From NCBI GenBank assembly GCA_038120295.1, contig JAYOLL010000009.1, forward strand, positions 61,493 to 125,492: DNA of 64,000 nucleotides. The letters are read 5' to 3'. The number at the start of each line of letters is the position of its first letter. Position 1 is the first letter of the stretch. Made by a program: the position numbers and the translations under genes. Source of the DNA: JAYOEY01 sp038120295 (GTDB lineage Bacteria > Pseudomonadota > Alphaproteobacteria > MPNO01 > UBA2964). Under the pieces are notes generated by a model. The model was not told where the DNA came from. It did no database searches and saw only the letters and a program-made list of their open reading frames with translations. Shown here piece after piece: positions 43,732 through 52,186 of this stretch.

Positions 43732-44346
43732 TTAAAGCAGCGGCAGATCCGCTACGGAACCGATGCCGTCATCAAGCAGCTGCGTGACGGCGGAGGGTTC
43801 GGAACGCTGTTGAGCCGGCGTGCCCTCGATCCCGGTGAAGCTCACCGCGGAGAGGTCGGGCGCCAGCGCGATTTCCGCCAGAAGAGTCCCACCCGCGAGC
43901 GGCGCTTCGAGCTCGGCGGTGAGCATGCCCGGTTCGGGGATAGCCGAGGCGAGCAACGCGCTGTCATCGCCCGGCGACAGCGCCAGTTCGGCGAACAGGA
44001 TGCCGACGGCGATGCCAACCAGCGCAGTCGCTGCGATTCGCTGCTAGCTCGCGCCGACCTTCCGGGCGGCCTGCCACAGCGGAATCGACGGCGCGGCCGT
44101 TCGAGCGGGCGCCAGCCTGGCGATCCTGTCGCGCAGATCGTCCGAAACATCACCGTTCGGCCGGGCTGCATCGAGCAGCCCGTCCAGCGCCCCGGCGCGT
44201 TCCGCCGCAGCCTGCGCCGCCAATGATCCGTCGCGGAAGGCGATGGCGGCCGTGCGTTCGTCATCGGGCCAGCGGTCGGGGTTTGCTCCGTAGGCATCGA
44301 CCAGCGCCGAGAAACGCTCTTCGGTCATTCTGCTGTCGCCTGTCAT
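43732..44346 (-). pseudogene. Anti-sigma factor gene interrupted by an in-frame amber codon
   Basis: One continuous frame of 205 codons has a TAG at 44044-44046. The part before it (100 codons) is a cytoplasmic ZAS-like or FecR-like start (RFSALVDAYGANPDRWPDDE). The part after it gives a transmembrane helix (ATALVGIAVGILFAELALSP) and a short periplasmic tail. The stop is exactly at the junction before the membrane helix. It sits 1 bp after an ECF-like sigma gene, the usual partner order. Either the gene is decaying, the stop is read through, or a soluble anti-sigma is made. Confidence 0.7.
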
Positions 44347-44347
44347 G

Positions 44348-44773
44348 TCAGTGTTCTCCCAGAAGATCGGGGGGCAGTCCTGCGAGATCGCGCCGCAGCG
44401 TGCGCCGGGCGCGGGCCAGAAGCGATTCCAGAGCCTCGACCGAGATCTCGAGCGCAGCGCCGGCTTCCTCGCCCGACAGCCCCTCGAAATGGACCAGATG
44501 GATTGCGGTGCGCTGCCGCTCCGGCAGCCCGTCGAGAGCCGCTGTGACCGTTTGTTTCAGATCGAGCTCGCGGTCCAGAACGCCTGCGTCGCGCGGGTCG
44601 GGCAGCGTGTCGGCGTATTCGATCGGTGTCGTCCGCCGCGTCCGCAAGTGGTCGATGCAGAGATTGCGCGCCACCCGAAACAGCCAGCTTCGGACGCCCG
44701 GCCCGCCTTCGATCCAGCTTTCGGCCTTGGCGGCGAGCCGGACGAAACTGTCCTGCGCTATGTCTTCTCCCAT
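44348..44773 (-). pseudogene. ECF sigma factor, apparently N-terminally truncated
   Basis: The frame from ATG 44773 encodes 141 residues: the end of region 2 (GEDIAQDSFVRLAAKAES, then RSWLFRVARNLCIDHLRTRR) and a complete region 4 (LPERQRTAIHLVHFEGLSGEEAGAAL). An ECF factor normally has 30-40 more residues (regions 1.2/2.1). The frame stays open upstream for only about 15 codons before a TAG, without an ATG. The missing part is not visible in the other frames. It may be a relic, matching its damaged anti-sigma neighbour; a non-canonical upstream start cannot be excluded. Confidence 0.65.
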
Positions 44774-44952
44774 CGCCTCGTCCCGCAGCCCGTTTCGGGA
44801 ATGCGGGCGGCCCGCCTAACCTTGTTATGACCGTTCCACGGACCAGCCTCCCCGAATCCGTCGCATGCTTATCTGTTGCAATTTTTCGGCGGTGCGCTTG
44901 AAACGGCGCACGCGATGTTCCAGAGTCCCGACTGTACTCGCCGTAGAGCCGC

Positions 44953-45180
44953 ATGTCCCGAACCGTCCTCCATTCCTTCGAGAATTTCGATCATGATCGC
45001 TGCGTCGATGTTTTCCGACGCGAAGACGGGTCGTTCGGTTTCGAGAGCTTTCGGCGCGATCCGGAAGGTGGTGGACGGTGGTTCGCCATAGGAAATTTCG
45101 GCGAGGAGACGTTCGAGGACCGCGAAGCGGCGGTGCTGTCAGCGCGCCGGCGTGTGTCCTGGTTCGACGAGCTGACTTAA
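44953..45180 (+). CDS. Small hypothetical protein preceding the ThDP decarboxylase genes
   Basis: 75 residues starting MSRTVLHSFENFDHDRCVDV, rich in aromatic and charged residues (FGFESFRRDPEGGGRWFAIG). Codon use fits the region, and the stop lies 16 bp before the ThDP alpha-subunit gene, so it is probably the first gene of that operon. Family not recognised; possibly a regulatory or accessory subunit. Confidence 0.65.
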   Translation: MSRTVLHSFENFDHDRCVDVFRREDGSFGFESFRRDPEGGGRWFAIGNFGEETFEDREAAVLSARRRVSWFDELT

Positions 45181-45196
45181 GGCTGAGGAGCGATTT

Positions 45197-45724
45197 ATGG
45201 CTAGAAAAGCTGCCGCCTGGCACTGGTCCCAGGACGTGCACAAGATATTCCGCAGGATCGGCATCAAACAGGTGGCATATGTACCGGACGGAGGTCTGGC
45301 GAAACTGATAGATCTCTGCAACGGAGACAGGACCATGCGGTCGGTTGTTCTGACGACCGAGGAAGAGGGTGTCGCTCAGGTTGCCGGCGCGTGGCTCGGG
45401 GGGCAACGCGCGGCTTTCCTGACCCAGTCCGGCGGGGTCGGCAACTGCATCAATATGCTGTCGATGATGGAGGAATGCCGCATTCCGATGTTCTCGATGG
45501 TCTCGATGAGGGGCGAATGGGGCGAGACTTACCCGTGGCAGATTCCCATGGGGCAGGCGACGGTCGGCGCGCTCGAGAACGCGGGCGTGATCGTCCACCA
45601 TGTCGATGAGGCCGAACGCGTGCCCGAAACGGTCGAGGCGGCGGCAAAGCTTGCCTTCGACGGAATGCGGGCGGTCGCGGTCATTGTCGGCCAGCGGATC
45701 AGTCAGAGCGGAGGGCGTGGCTGA
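45197..45724 (+). CDS. ThDP-dependent decarboxylase, alpha (PYR) subunit, pair 1
   Basis: 175 residues equal to the N-terminal pyrimidine-binding domain of split 2-oxoacid decarboxylases such as sulfopyruvate decarboxylase ComD or phosphonopyruvate decarboxylase. The catalytic glutamate region VLTTEEEGVAQVAGAWLGG is intact, and MRGEWGETYPWQIPMGQAT is characteristic of the group. The ATGs of successive genes touch: its stop overlaps the start of the beta gene. Sulfopyruvate, phosphonopyruvate or another oxoacid is possible; no other sulfonate or phosphonate gene is here. Confidence 0.86.
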   Translation: MARKAAAWHWSQDVHKIFRRIGIKQVAYVPDGGLAKLIDLCNGDRTMRSVVLTTEEEGVAQVAGAWLGGQRAAFLTQSGGVGNCINMLSMMEECRIPMFSMVSMRGEWGETYPWQIPMGQATVGALENAGVIVHHVDEAERVPETVEAAAKLAFDGMRAVAVIVGQRISQSGGRG

Positions 45725-46317
45725 TGGCGGCGAAGAATAAAACAGCAGCGCTGCAGCGGCGTTCGGTGGTGAAGAAGATTCTTGCCAATCGCGGTGACGC
45801 CGCCGTGGTGACCGGCATCGGCAACGCGATCCATGACGTATTCGCAGCGGGTGACGAAGACAGGAACATGTACCTCTCGGGCATCATGGGCGGCGCGTCG
45901 ATGGTCGCGTTCGGCGTCGCGCTGGCCCAGCCGAAGCGGCGCGTGATCGTCATTACCGGCGATGGCGAACTGCTTGCCGGTATCGGCAGCCTCGCCACTA
46001 TCGGCGTTGAGAAGCCAAAGAACCTGTCGATCGTCGTGATCGACAACCAGGCCTACGGCGCGACCGGCAACCAGCAGACCCATACCGCGCGCGGCGTCGA
46101 CCTGGTCGGAATCGCGAAAGCGTCGGGGTTCCCGCGCGCCCAGCAGATCGATCAGGCCAGTGAACTGGATGGCATGATAGAGACGATCTATGCGGGCGAC
46201 GGTCCTTATCTGGCCGTGGTCAAGGTTTCCACAAAATCCGGTCCGCGCGGCGACGCGCCCAAGGACGGGACGCTGCTCGCCCGCCGTTTCCGCGCGGCGG
46301 TAGCGGAAGACTCATGA
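45724..46317 (+). CDS. ThDP-dependent decarboxylase, beta (PP) subunit, pair 1
   Basis: 197 residues equal to the diphosphate-binding half. The ThDP/Mg2+ motif is Gly79-Asp80-Gly81 through Asp107-Asn108 (ITGDGELLAG to VVIDNQAYG). GIMGGASMVAFGVALAQPKR precedes it. It overlaps the alpha gene by one base (TGATGG junction), so the two subunits are made together and form one active site at their interface. Confidence 0.88.
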   Translation: MAAKNKTAALQRRSVVKKILANRGDAAVVTGIGNAIHDVFAAGDEDRNMYLSGIMGGASMVAFGVALAQPKRRVIVITGDGELLAGIGSLATIGVEKPKNLSIVVIDNQAYGATGNQQTHTARGVDLVGIAKASGFPRAQQIDQASELDGMIETIYAGDGPYLAVVKVSTKSGPRGDAPKDGTLLARRFRAAVAEDS

Positions 46318-46338
46318 CCGGTCCGTCGAAGATGTATA

Positions 46339-46440
46339 CCCCCACCTCTCCCTCCCAATGGAGCGGAGAAGGCGTAAACGCAGAAAGTGCAGTTGCGTTC
46401 CCCTCCGCCCATTGGGGGGAGGGGACAGGGAAGGTGGGCT
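46339..46440. repeat. GC-rich intergenic palindromic repeat, copy 4
   Basis: Outer arms CCCACCTCTCCCTCCCAATGG and the near-complement CCATTGGGGGGAGGGG...GGTGGG enclose about 50 bp. It lies between the two ThDP decarboxylase pairs. Confidence 0.65.
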
Positions 46441-46458
46441 TTTCTGAAGGTTGGGGTC

Positions 46459-46983
46459 ATGGCACGTAAGCCGGTCGACTGGTCGAAGGATGTCTTCGCC
46501 ATCCTCAAGGAGGAGGGCGTGAAACAGGTCGCTTACGTTCCCGACGCCGGGCACACGAATATGATCAAGGCCTGCCGTGCAGACCGGTCGATGACCGCCG
46601 TTCCGCTGACAACGGAAGAGGAAGGTGTGGCTCTGCTGGCCGGCGCGTGGCTGGGAGGCGAACCGGGGGTGCTGTTGATGCAGTCTTCCGGCGTCGGCAA
46701 CATCGTCAATATGCTGAGCGTCGCCAACGAATGCCGCTTTCCGTTGCTGATCCTTGTCACGATGCGGGGCGAGTGGGGCGAGTTCAACCCGTGGCAGATG
46801 CCGATGGGGCAGGCGACGGAGACCGTGCTCGAAGCCGCCGGCGTCATCCTGCATCGCGCCGACGATCCCGACCGTGTGGCCGAATCGGTGCGGTCTGCCG
46901 CGGCGATGGCGTTCGAGGGCGGGCGCATGGTCGCCGTGCTGATCGGGCAACGCGTGATCGGTTTCAAGGACTGGACGAAGTAA
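46459..46983 (+). CDS. ThDP-dependent decarboxylase, alpha (PYR) subunit, pair 2
   Basis: 174 residues, clearly paralogous to the 45197 gene: KQVAYVPDAGHTNMIKACR, PLTTEEEGVALLAGAWLGG and MRGEWGEFNPWQMPMGQAT. The start is ATG 46459. The stop TAA overlaps the next ATG (TAATG). Differences cluster in the putative substrate-facing segments, suggesting a related but different substrate or a recent split of function. Confidence 0.86.
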   Translation: MARKPVDWSKDVFAILKEEGVKQVAYVPDAGHTNMIKACRADRSMTAVPLTTEEEGVALLAGAWLGGEPGVLLMQSSGVGNIVNMLSVANECRFPLLILVTMRGEWGEFNPWQMPMGQATETVLEAAGVILHRADDPDRVAESVRSAAAMAFEGGRMVAVLIGQRVIGFKDWTK

Positions 46984-47594
46984 TGGCTTCCAGTAGTTCA
47001 ATCCGGGGAACGAACCGGAACATAACGCTCGATCGCCGCGAGGTCGTGTCGCGCATCCTGCAGGATCGCGGCGATACTCTGCTGGTGACCGGTCTCGGTG
47101 CGCCGACCTGGGATGCGGCGGCCGCCGGCGATCACCCCAACAGCTTCTATCTGTGGGGCGGCATGGGCGGCGCATCGGTGTGCGGGCTCGGCCTTGCGCT
47201 GGCGCAGAAAAAGCGCCGCGTGCTGGTGATCACCGGCGATGGGGAGATGCTTATGGGAATAGGCTCGCTTGCGACTGTTGCGGCGCAGCGCCCGGCAAAC
47301 CTCGCCATCTGCGTCATTGACAACCAGCGCTACGGCGAGACGGGGATGCAGGAAACTCATACGCAGTTCGGCGTCGACCTGGCGGCGATGGCGGCGGGCG
47401 CCGGATTTATTGAGACCGATACGGTCTGGACGATGGCGGAACTCGAAGCCGCGATGACCCATCTTTACGAAACGCCGGGTCCGGTCTTTCTCGACGTGAA
47501 GGTGACGGATGCGCCTCAGCCCATGACGCTCCCGTTACGTGACGGGCCGGCGCTCAAGCACCGGTTCCGGCAGACTCTTCTGGGTAAGGCCTGA
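46983..47594 (+). CDS. ThDP-dependent decarboxylase, beta (PP) subunit, pair 2
   Basis: 203 residues. ThDP motif: Gly85-Asp86-Gly87 to Asp113-Asn114 (ITGDGEMLMG to CVIDNQRYGE). YLWGGMGGASVCGLGLALAQ matches the pair-1 beta subunit. The overlap with the alpha gene supports coupled translation. The beta-propeller gene begins 3 bp after its stop. Confidence 0.88.
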   Translation: MASSSSIRGTNRNITLDRREVVSRILQDRGDTLLVTGLGAPTWDAAAAGDHPNSFYLWGGMGGASVCGLGLALAQKKRRVLVITGDGEMLMGIGSLATVAAQRPANLAICVIDNQRYGETGMQETHTQFGVDLAAMAAGAGFIETDTVWTMAELEAAMTHLYETPGPVFLDVKVTDAPQPMTLPLRDGPALKHRFRQTLLGKA

Positions 47595-47597
47595 TGT

Positions 47598-48542
47598 ATG
47601 GACATCGTCCTCGCCACCGTTAAGGAAAACGCCAGCCTGACGGCGCTGGACGCCGAATCCGGAGACATTTTCGCCACGGTGACGGTAGGCGAGCCGGGCA
47701 CGAAGAAACCGCATGAGGTTACGCTGTCGGCGGACCGGAAGCGGGCCTTCGTATCGCTCTATGGCAGCGCCGATTACGGGCCCAACAACGTGCCCGACAA
47801 CCGGATCGCGGTGGTCGATCTTACGGCGATGAAGCTGGAAGGCCATATCGATCTGGGCCTTTATTGCGGGCCGCATGCGCTTGTGACCGACCGGGACGGC
47901 AAGATCTGGGCGACGGTCGATCCCAATCGTTGCGTGCTGGTGATCGATCCCGACAGCTGGGAGATCGAACGGACGATCTGGCTGGAGACGCCGGGTCATT
48001 TCTCGGCCCTGTCTTCCGACGGAGAGCGCATCTACTTCGCCGCCAAGGAATACCCCGTTATCACAGAGGTCGATGTCGCGTCGAAGGAAATCACCGCGCG
48101 CATCCCCCTGCCGGTCGGGGCGCAGGCGATCCGCGTGTCGCCCGACGGATCGAAGCTCTATGTCGGAGACTTTAGCCGGCCGCTGCTCCATGTCATCGAC
48201 TGCGCATCGCGAACATTGACCGAAACCGTGCCGCTGACCGGCGTTCCCGGCTGGCCGTTCAACTCGGCGGATGGGAGATATGTCATCGTCACCACCTACG
48301 ACGAACCCAACGACAAGGGATTCGTCGAAATCCTGAGCGCCGCGGATCTGACAGACAGGGCAGTGGTCGACGTCCCGGCCGAGCCGTTTCACGCGCTCGC
48401 ACACCGGGACGGCAATACGATTCTGGTGGCGCTTGGGAACGGCGAGATACTCCGGATCGATCTGGCCTCGGCATTGATCGTCGAAGGCGGATTTCACGCC
48501 GGTGGCTCGATGCCGGAAGCCCTGATCTACCAGGAGCCCTGA
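47598..48542 (+). CDS. YVTN/YncE-like beta-propeller protein
   Basis: 314 residues with about seven repeats of the 40-residue YVTN type, for example GPHALVTDRDGKIWATVDPN, AIRVSPDGSKLYVGDFSRP and LAHRDGNTILVALGNGEIL. No signal peptide is apparent, so it may be cytoplasmic. It probably acts as a binding scaffold or lactonase-like propeller. It is tightly linked to the ThDP genes; its role in the pathway is unknown. Confidence 0.8.
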   Translation: MDIVLATVKENASLTALDAESGDIFATVTVGEPGTKKPHEVTLSADRKRAFVSLYGSADYGPNNVPDNRIAVVDLTAMKLEGHIDLGLYCGPHALVTDRDGKIWATVDPNRCVLVIDPDSWEIERTIWLETPGHFSALSSDGERIYFAAKEYPVITEVDVASKEITARIPLPVGAQAIRVSPDGSKLYVGDFSRPLLHVIDCASRTLTETVPLTGVPGWPFNSADGRYVIVTTYDEPNDKGFVEILSAADLTDRAVVDVPAEPFHALAHRDGNTILVALGNGEILRIDLASALIVEGGFHAGGSMPEALIYQEP

Positions 48543-48630
48543 CCTCTCGCGTTTTTATGGAATGGCGGTGCGATCTGGAATAGCATCCCGGTCGTGCCCG
48601 TTCGGGACGAACAATATCTGGGAGATACAG

Positions 48631-49656
48631 ATGAACTTTACGAAGACAATCGCCGCCGCTGGCGGTTTAGCTCTCGCGCTCTCCGCTGTTGCAGGCGGCG
48701 CGCAGGCGATGGATTCCTATTACCAGGGAAAGACGATGCGCTTCATCGTCGGGTTTGGCGCAGGCGGCGGGTATGACGCCTATTCGCGCATGCTGGCGCC
48801 GCATTTCCAGAAGGAACTCGGGGCGTCTCTGGTCGTTGAGAACCAGCCTGGCGCCGGCGGCATGGTCGCGCTCAACCGGTTTAACGTTGCGCCGGCGAAT
48901 GGTCTTCAGATGACCATCGTTAACGGCACGGGTGCGAGCCTTCAGCAGCTGCTTGAAGTCAAGGGAGCGCGCTACGACCTGACAAAGTTCAAGGTGCTCG
49001 GCACGGTCGACAATCCGCAATGGATTTTCCTGATGGCGCCCAAGACGCCGTACAATACGCTGGCCGATGTCATAAAAGCGGGCAAGCGTCTCACCTGGGG
49101 CGGTTCCGGCAAGGTCTCAGGAACGTCTGACGGCGCCGCGATGTCCTGTTATACGCTCAAGCTGAACTGCAAGGTCATTACCGGCTACAAGGGCAGCCGG
49201 GCATCCGCGCTGGCGCTGGCTCAGGGCGAGATCGATGGCTTGTATGTCTCCGAGACGTCGGCTCTCAACTACGTGAAGAGCAAGAACGCCAAGGCGATCG
49301 CCAACTGGAATCGGAAGCGGTCGAAACTCTTTCCCGATCTTCCGACGGTGTTCGAACAGCTTCCCGACCTGACCGACGATCAGAAATGGTGGATTGACTA
49401 TCGAACCACAGTCGAGAGCCTTGGCCGGGTGCTGGTCGCACCGCCGAGCACGCCGAAGGCGCAGGTCGACGCGCTTCGCGCCGCCGCGCACAAGATCCTG
49501 TCGGATCCCGCGGTTGTAGCGGAGGGCGACAAGAAGCGCCGCTACATCAACTATATTCCGTGGCAGCAGACGGAGAAGAACATCACGCGTGCGCTTTCCT
49601 CGGTGACTGCCGAGCAGAAGGCTATGGTGAGGAAGGTCGTTCTGACCATGTACTGA
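48631..49656 (+). CDS. Tripartite tricarboxylate transporter substrate-binding protein (Bug/TctC)
   Basis: 341 residues, normal for the family. The signal peptide is MNFTKTIAAAGGLALALSAV, cut after GGAQA. The Bug motifs are RFIVGFGAGGGYDAYSRMLA and VVENQPGAGGMVALN. It follows the ThDP operon and may bind its substrate precursor, but no TctA/TctB partners are in the window. ATG 48631 has GGGAGA upstream. Confidence 0.88.
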   Translation: MNFTKTIAAAGGLALALSAVAGGAQAMDSYYQGKTMRFIVGFGAGGGYDAYSRMLAPHFQKELGASLVVENQPGAGGMVALNRFNVAPANGLQMTIVNGTGASLQQLLEVKGARYDLTKFKVLGTVDNPQWIFLMAPKTPYNTLADVIKAGKRLTWGGSGKVSGTSDGAAMSCYTLKLNCKVITGYKGSRASALALAQGEIDGLYVSETSALNYVKSKNAKAIANWNRKRSKLFPDLPTVFEQLPDLTDDQKWWIDYRTTVESLGRVLVAPPSTPKAQVDALRAAAHKILSDPAVVAEGDKKRRYINYIPWQQTEKNITRALSSVTAEQKAMVRKVVLTMY

Positions 49657-49695
49657 GCCAGGTGCCGGGACGGAGCGTATTTCGTCTTTCGGATA

Positions 49696-49726
49696 GGGGC
49701 CGGTCGCCGATCGGCCCCTTTTTTTT
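49696..49726 (+). terminator. Terminator of the ThDP/TctC transcription unit
   Basis: The stem GGGGCCG/CGGCCCC (7 bp) with a 9-nt loop is followed by eight T's. The T-run overlaps the stop codon of the convergent bicupin gene. Confidence 0.88.
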
Positions 49727-50921
49727 ACCGGTTCAGTTCGACGAGGTCGCCTGCCTGGGTCCGGCCCTGCGCGCGGAAATGCCCAAGCTTCTCGTACAGC
49801 GGGGCGTCCGATACGCCGTACAGGATCGCGGGCGCATCCGCGTTTGTGTTGATGTGCCGCCGCCACAGATTGCCGGGTGCGACAAGAATGTCGTTTTCCC
49901 GCCACTCGTAGCGCTTGCCGGCGATCTCCGTCGCGCCTTCGCCGGCGAGGCAGCAATAGAGAGTGCTCGATGTTTCGCGCTTGGGCAGGGTCGCCTCGCC
50001 CGGGCGCAATAGCTGCGCGGAGTATCCCAGCGTCGTGAAGACCGGGTCGCCCGTCAGCGGGTTGCGAAAATCGATCAGGATGCCTTCGTACGGGTCGCCT
50101 TCCTCGGCCGCCAGCCCTTCGAGTCGCGCGCGGATATCGGAACCGGCATAGCGATGCAGGGGCGACGAGCCTGCGCCTGTGCTGCGATTATGCGACGTCA
50201 GGCGCGGCGTCATGCCCCCGCCGCTGTAATGCCGTTCCGACCATCCTTCGGTCGGCGACGCTGCGTTGCGAGATGGGGCCGGGTCGTCCGTGTCGATCCA
50301 GATGCCGTCAAGATGTTCGATCAGCGGCCAGTCGAGCACATCCATCCAGATCACCGGCTCATCGCCGTCGTTGCCATGCCCGTGCCAGGTACCGTTCGGC
50401 GTCAGGATCAGATCGCCCCGCGCCGCCCTGAGCCGTTCGCCCTCCACCGTCGTATAGCCGCCTTCCGTCGACAGGATTGTACGGCTGGCATTGGGGCTGT
50501 GCATGTGGGTTTCGGCAACGTCGCCCGCCTTGTAGATCGACACCGCCACGCGGATCGTATTGGTCACCCGGAGTGCGCCGCCGAGGCCGGGGTTGAGCAG
50601 GAGGAACTGCTGCCGGTCCGTAAATTCGAGCGGTGCGATCTCGGCAATCCGGCGCAGATAGGGTTCGATTTTCTCCCAGCGCCACAGGCAGGGGACGGGT
50701 TTGAGGACCGGCGGGGGAGGACGCACCGTACCGGCGCCAGCCGGCGCCGCATGCGGTGCCTCGTCCGCACCGTGCGACCATGGGCTGCGCTGCGGCGCGT
50801 TGGCGCGTGTCCGAAGCCAGATATTGAGCGGAGCAGCCTCCTCGTTCAGCCGTTCCATTTCCGCCAGAATGTCCGGCGGCAGGGCGGGGTCAGCCAGCGT
50901 GACGTTGCTGTCGCGTTGCAT
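49725..50921 (-). CDS. Bicupin, gentisate 1,2-dioxygenase-like
   Basis: 398 residues with two cupin barrels. The first has His139-x-His141 (AETHMHSP) and the second-motif His180/His182 (TWHGHGN). The C-terminal barrel is YSAQLLRPGEATLPKRET to ENDILVAPGNLWRRHINTN. This is the layout of gentisate/1-hydroxy-2-naphthoate ring-cleaving dioxygenases using Fe(II). No maleylpyruvate isomerase or fumarylpyruvate hydrolase genes are adjacent. The start at 50921 omits an 18-residue, poorly fitting extension. Confidence 0.82.
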   Translation of the reverse strand: MQRDSNVTLADPALPPDILAEMERLNEEAAPLNIWLRTRANAPQRSPWSHGADEAPHAAPAGAGTVRPPPPVLKPVPCLWRWEKIEPYLRRIAEIAPLEFTDRQQFLLLNPGLGGALRVTNTIRVAVSIYKAGDVAETHMHSPNASRTILSTEGGYTTVEGERLRAARGDLILTPNGTWHGHGNDGDEPVIWMDVLDWPLIEHLDGIWIDTDDPAPSRNAASPTEGWSERHYSGGGMTPRLTSHNRSTGAGSSPLHRYAGSDIRARLEGLAAEEGDPYEGILIDFRNPLTGDPVFTTLGYSAQLLRPGEATLPKRETSSTLYCCLAGEGATEIAGKRYEWRENDILVAPGNLWRRHINTNADAPAILYGVSDAPLYEKLGHFRAQGRTQAGDLVELNR

Positions 50922-50989
50922 CGATGTTTCCCGATTTTTCCGGAAGTCTATCTCCGTTCCGCCTTGCCGGTCCATCCGGTCAGGAACTC

Positions 50990-51120
50990 CGGTCTGGATA
51001 GATACAAATTTCGGGAATTTCTTGATAAATGAAAATAAATATTCGTAAAAATTAAATTAATAAAAATTACCGGTTTACTAATTATAAATAAAAACAGCAT
51101 TTTATTTCACCTGTTGTTAT
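50990..51120. other. AT-rich intergenic island upstream of the flagellin-like gene
   Basis: This stretch is mostly A and T (for example AATTATAAATAAAAACAGC near 51079-51097) in an otherwise GC-rich window. It lies between divergent genes and should hold their promoters. I could not fix a single -35/-10 or sigma-28 consensus. Nothing coding is visible. Confidence 0.55.
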
Positions 51121-51163
51121 TGGTCCGGGAAAATATTCCGGGCTCATGTAGAGCGGAGGTCCG

Positions 51164-52144
51164 ATGACAGAAATGTCGATCCGTCCGGGGGGATCGCTCC
51201 CCGCCGCCGAAGAACGAGTGGCGGACGCGGCGCGTCTTGCCGCCGCCATGGGTAAGGCTGCGCCCGGCAGAGTTCGAAACCTGTCGGTTGCGGGGATCAG
51301 TATCTCCGCAGACCGCCTGAATATCGCGCTTGCGGGCACCTTCGCCGGCGAAGCCCGGGCCCATGCCACAGCGGCAAGCAATGCGACCGAGGGGATCGCG
51401 CAGCTTCAGACAACCGATGCCGCGCTCGCCCAGATTGAGGAACGCCTGTCCGCTTTCGATGCACTTGCCGCCCAGGCGGGGGAAGAAGGCCTTTCCGATC
51501 GGGATCTCGCCCGGCTCGATATTTCGTTCCAGGTTGCCAAGGCCGAAATCGATACCATCGCTACACAGGCGGAATTCAACGGTCAGGCCGTTCTGCAGGG
51601 CGATGGCGCCGGCGGTCCAATGGAGGTCGATTTCCGGGTTGGTACCGGAATTGAAGTTGCCGATTCTGTGTCCGTATCCATCGGCGCCGCTTCAGTCGAG
51701 GGTCTCGATAGCGATCTTGCCGCCGCCGACATCAGGAGTTCGGCAAACGCCGATTCTGCGCGAGACGATATCGAAGCGGCGCAGTTGGCTCTCGCCGGTA
51801 TCAGGTCGGCAGTGCAGGCGGTCGGAGACGCGCTGTCGTTTGCACGCGCGAACGGTCAGTCGATTTCCCGCAATGCGGCCAATGTGGCTAACCGTGAATT
51901 CGCCCCGGCCGTCGTGGTCGATCTGTCGCGTGTCATCGCTGAACGGTCGGTCGACAATGCTGGGTTCGACCTGACCGGGGATGCTCTCAGGCGTTTGCAG
52001 GCGACGGCGATCGATCTGTCACGGCTTTCCGCACCGGACCGACGGGAAGAGGTTCAGCCGCCTTCGCCAAGAGAGGAAACATCGAGAGATACGGGTTCTG
52101 CGCCTCCATCCGCGCCTTCGACGGAGACAGAAAGGCCGGAGTGA
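51164..52144 (+). CDS. Orphan flagellin-like protein
   Basis: 326 residues. Residues ~45-150 match the flagellin N-terminal D1 helices (ATAASNATEGIAQLQTTDAA, then IDTIATQAEFNGQAVLQGDG). Residues ~195-245 match the C-terminal D1 helix (RDDIEAAQLALAGIRSAVQA). The central variable domain is nearly absent. The extreme N-terminus lacks the conserved INTN start, and the last ~40 residues are a Pro/Glu/Arg-rich tail instead of the polymer-forming D0 helix. It is divergent from the bicupin and convergent with a chemotaxis receptor. It is probably not a normal filament subunit. Confidence 0.78.
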   Translation: MTEMSIRPGGSLPAAEERVADAARLAAAMGKAAPGRVRNLSVAGISISADRLNIALAGTFAGEARAHATAASNATEGIAQLQTTDAALAQIEERLSAFDALAAQAGEEGLSDRDLARLDISFQVAKAEIDTIATQAEFNGQAVLQGDGAGGPMEVDFRVGTGIEVADSVSVSIGAASVEGLDSDLAAADIRSSANADSARDDIEAAQLALAGIRSAVQAVGDALSFARANGQSISRNAANVANREFAPAVVVDLSRVIAERSVDNAGFDLTGDALRRLQATAIDLSRLSAPDRREEVQPPSPREETSRDTGSAPPSAPSTETERPE

Positions 52145-52186
52145 TAAGGATCAGCTCCAGACCCAGAGGGCCCGGAGCTCTTACCG

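Noticed and set aside
37881..46440. Possibility that the GC-rich repeats form a CRISPR array
   Set aside because: The copies are kilobases apart, imperfect and palindromic throughout, without regular spacers or cas genes.
52145..52186. A hairpin (AGCTCC/GGAGCT) between the flagellin-like and chemotaxis genes
   Set aside because: There is no T-run on either strand after the stem, so I could not call it a terminator.
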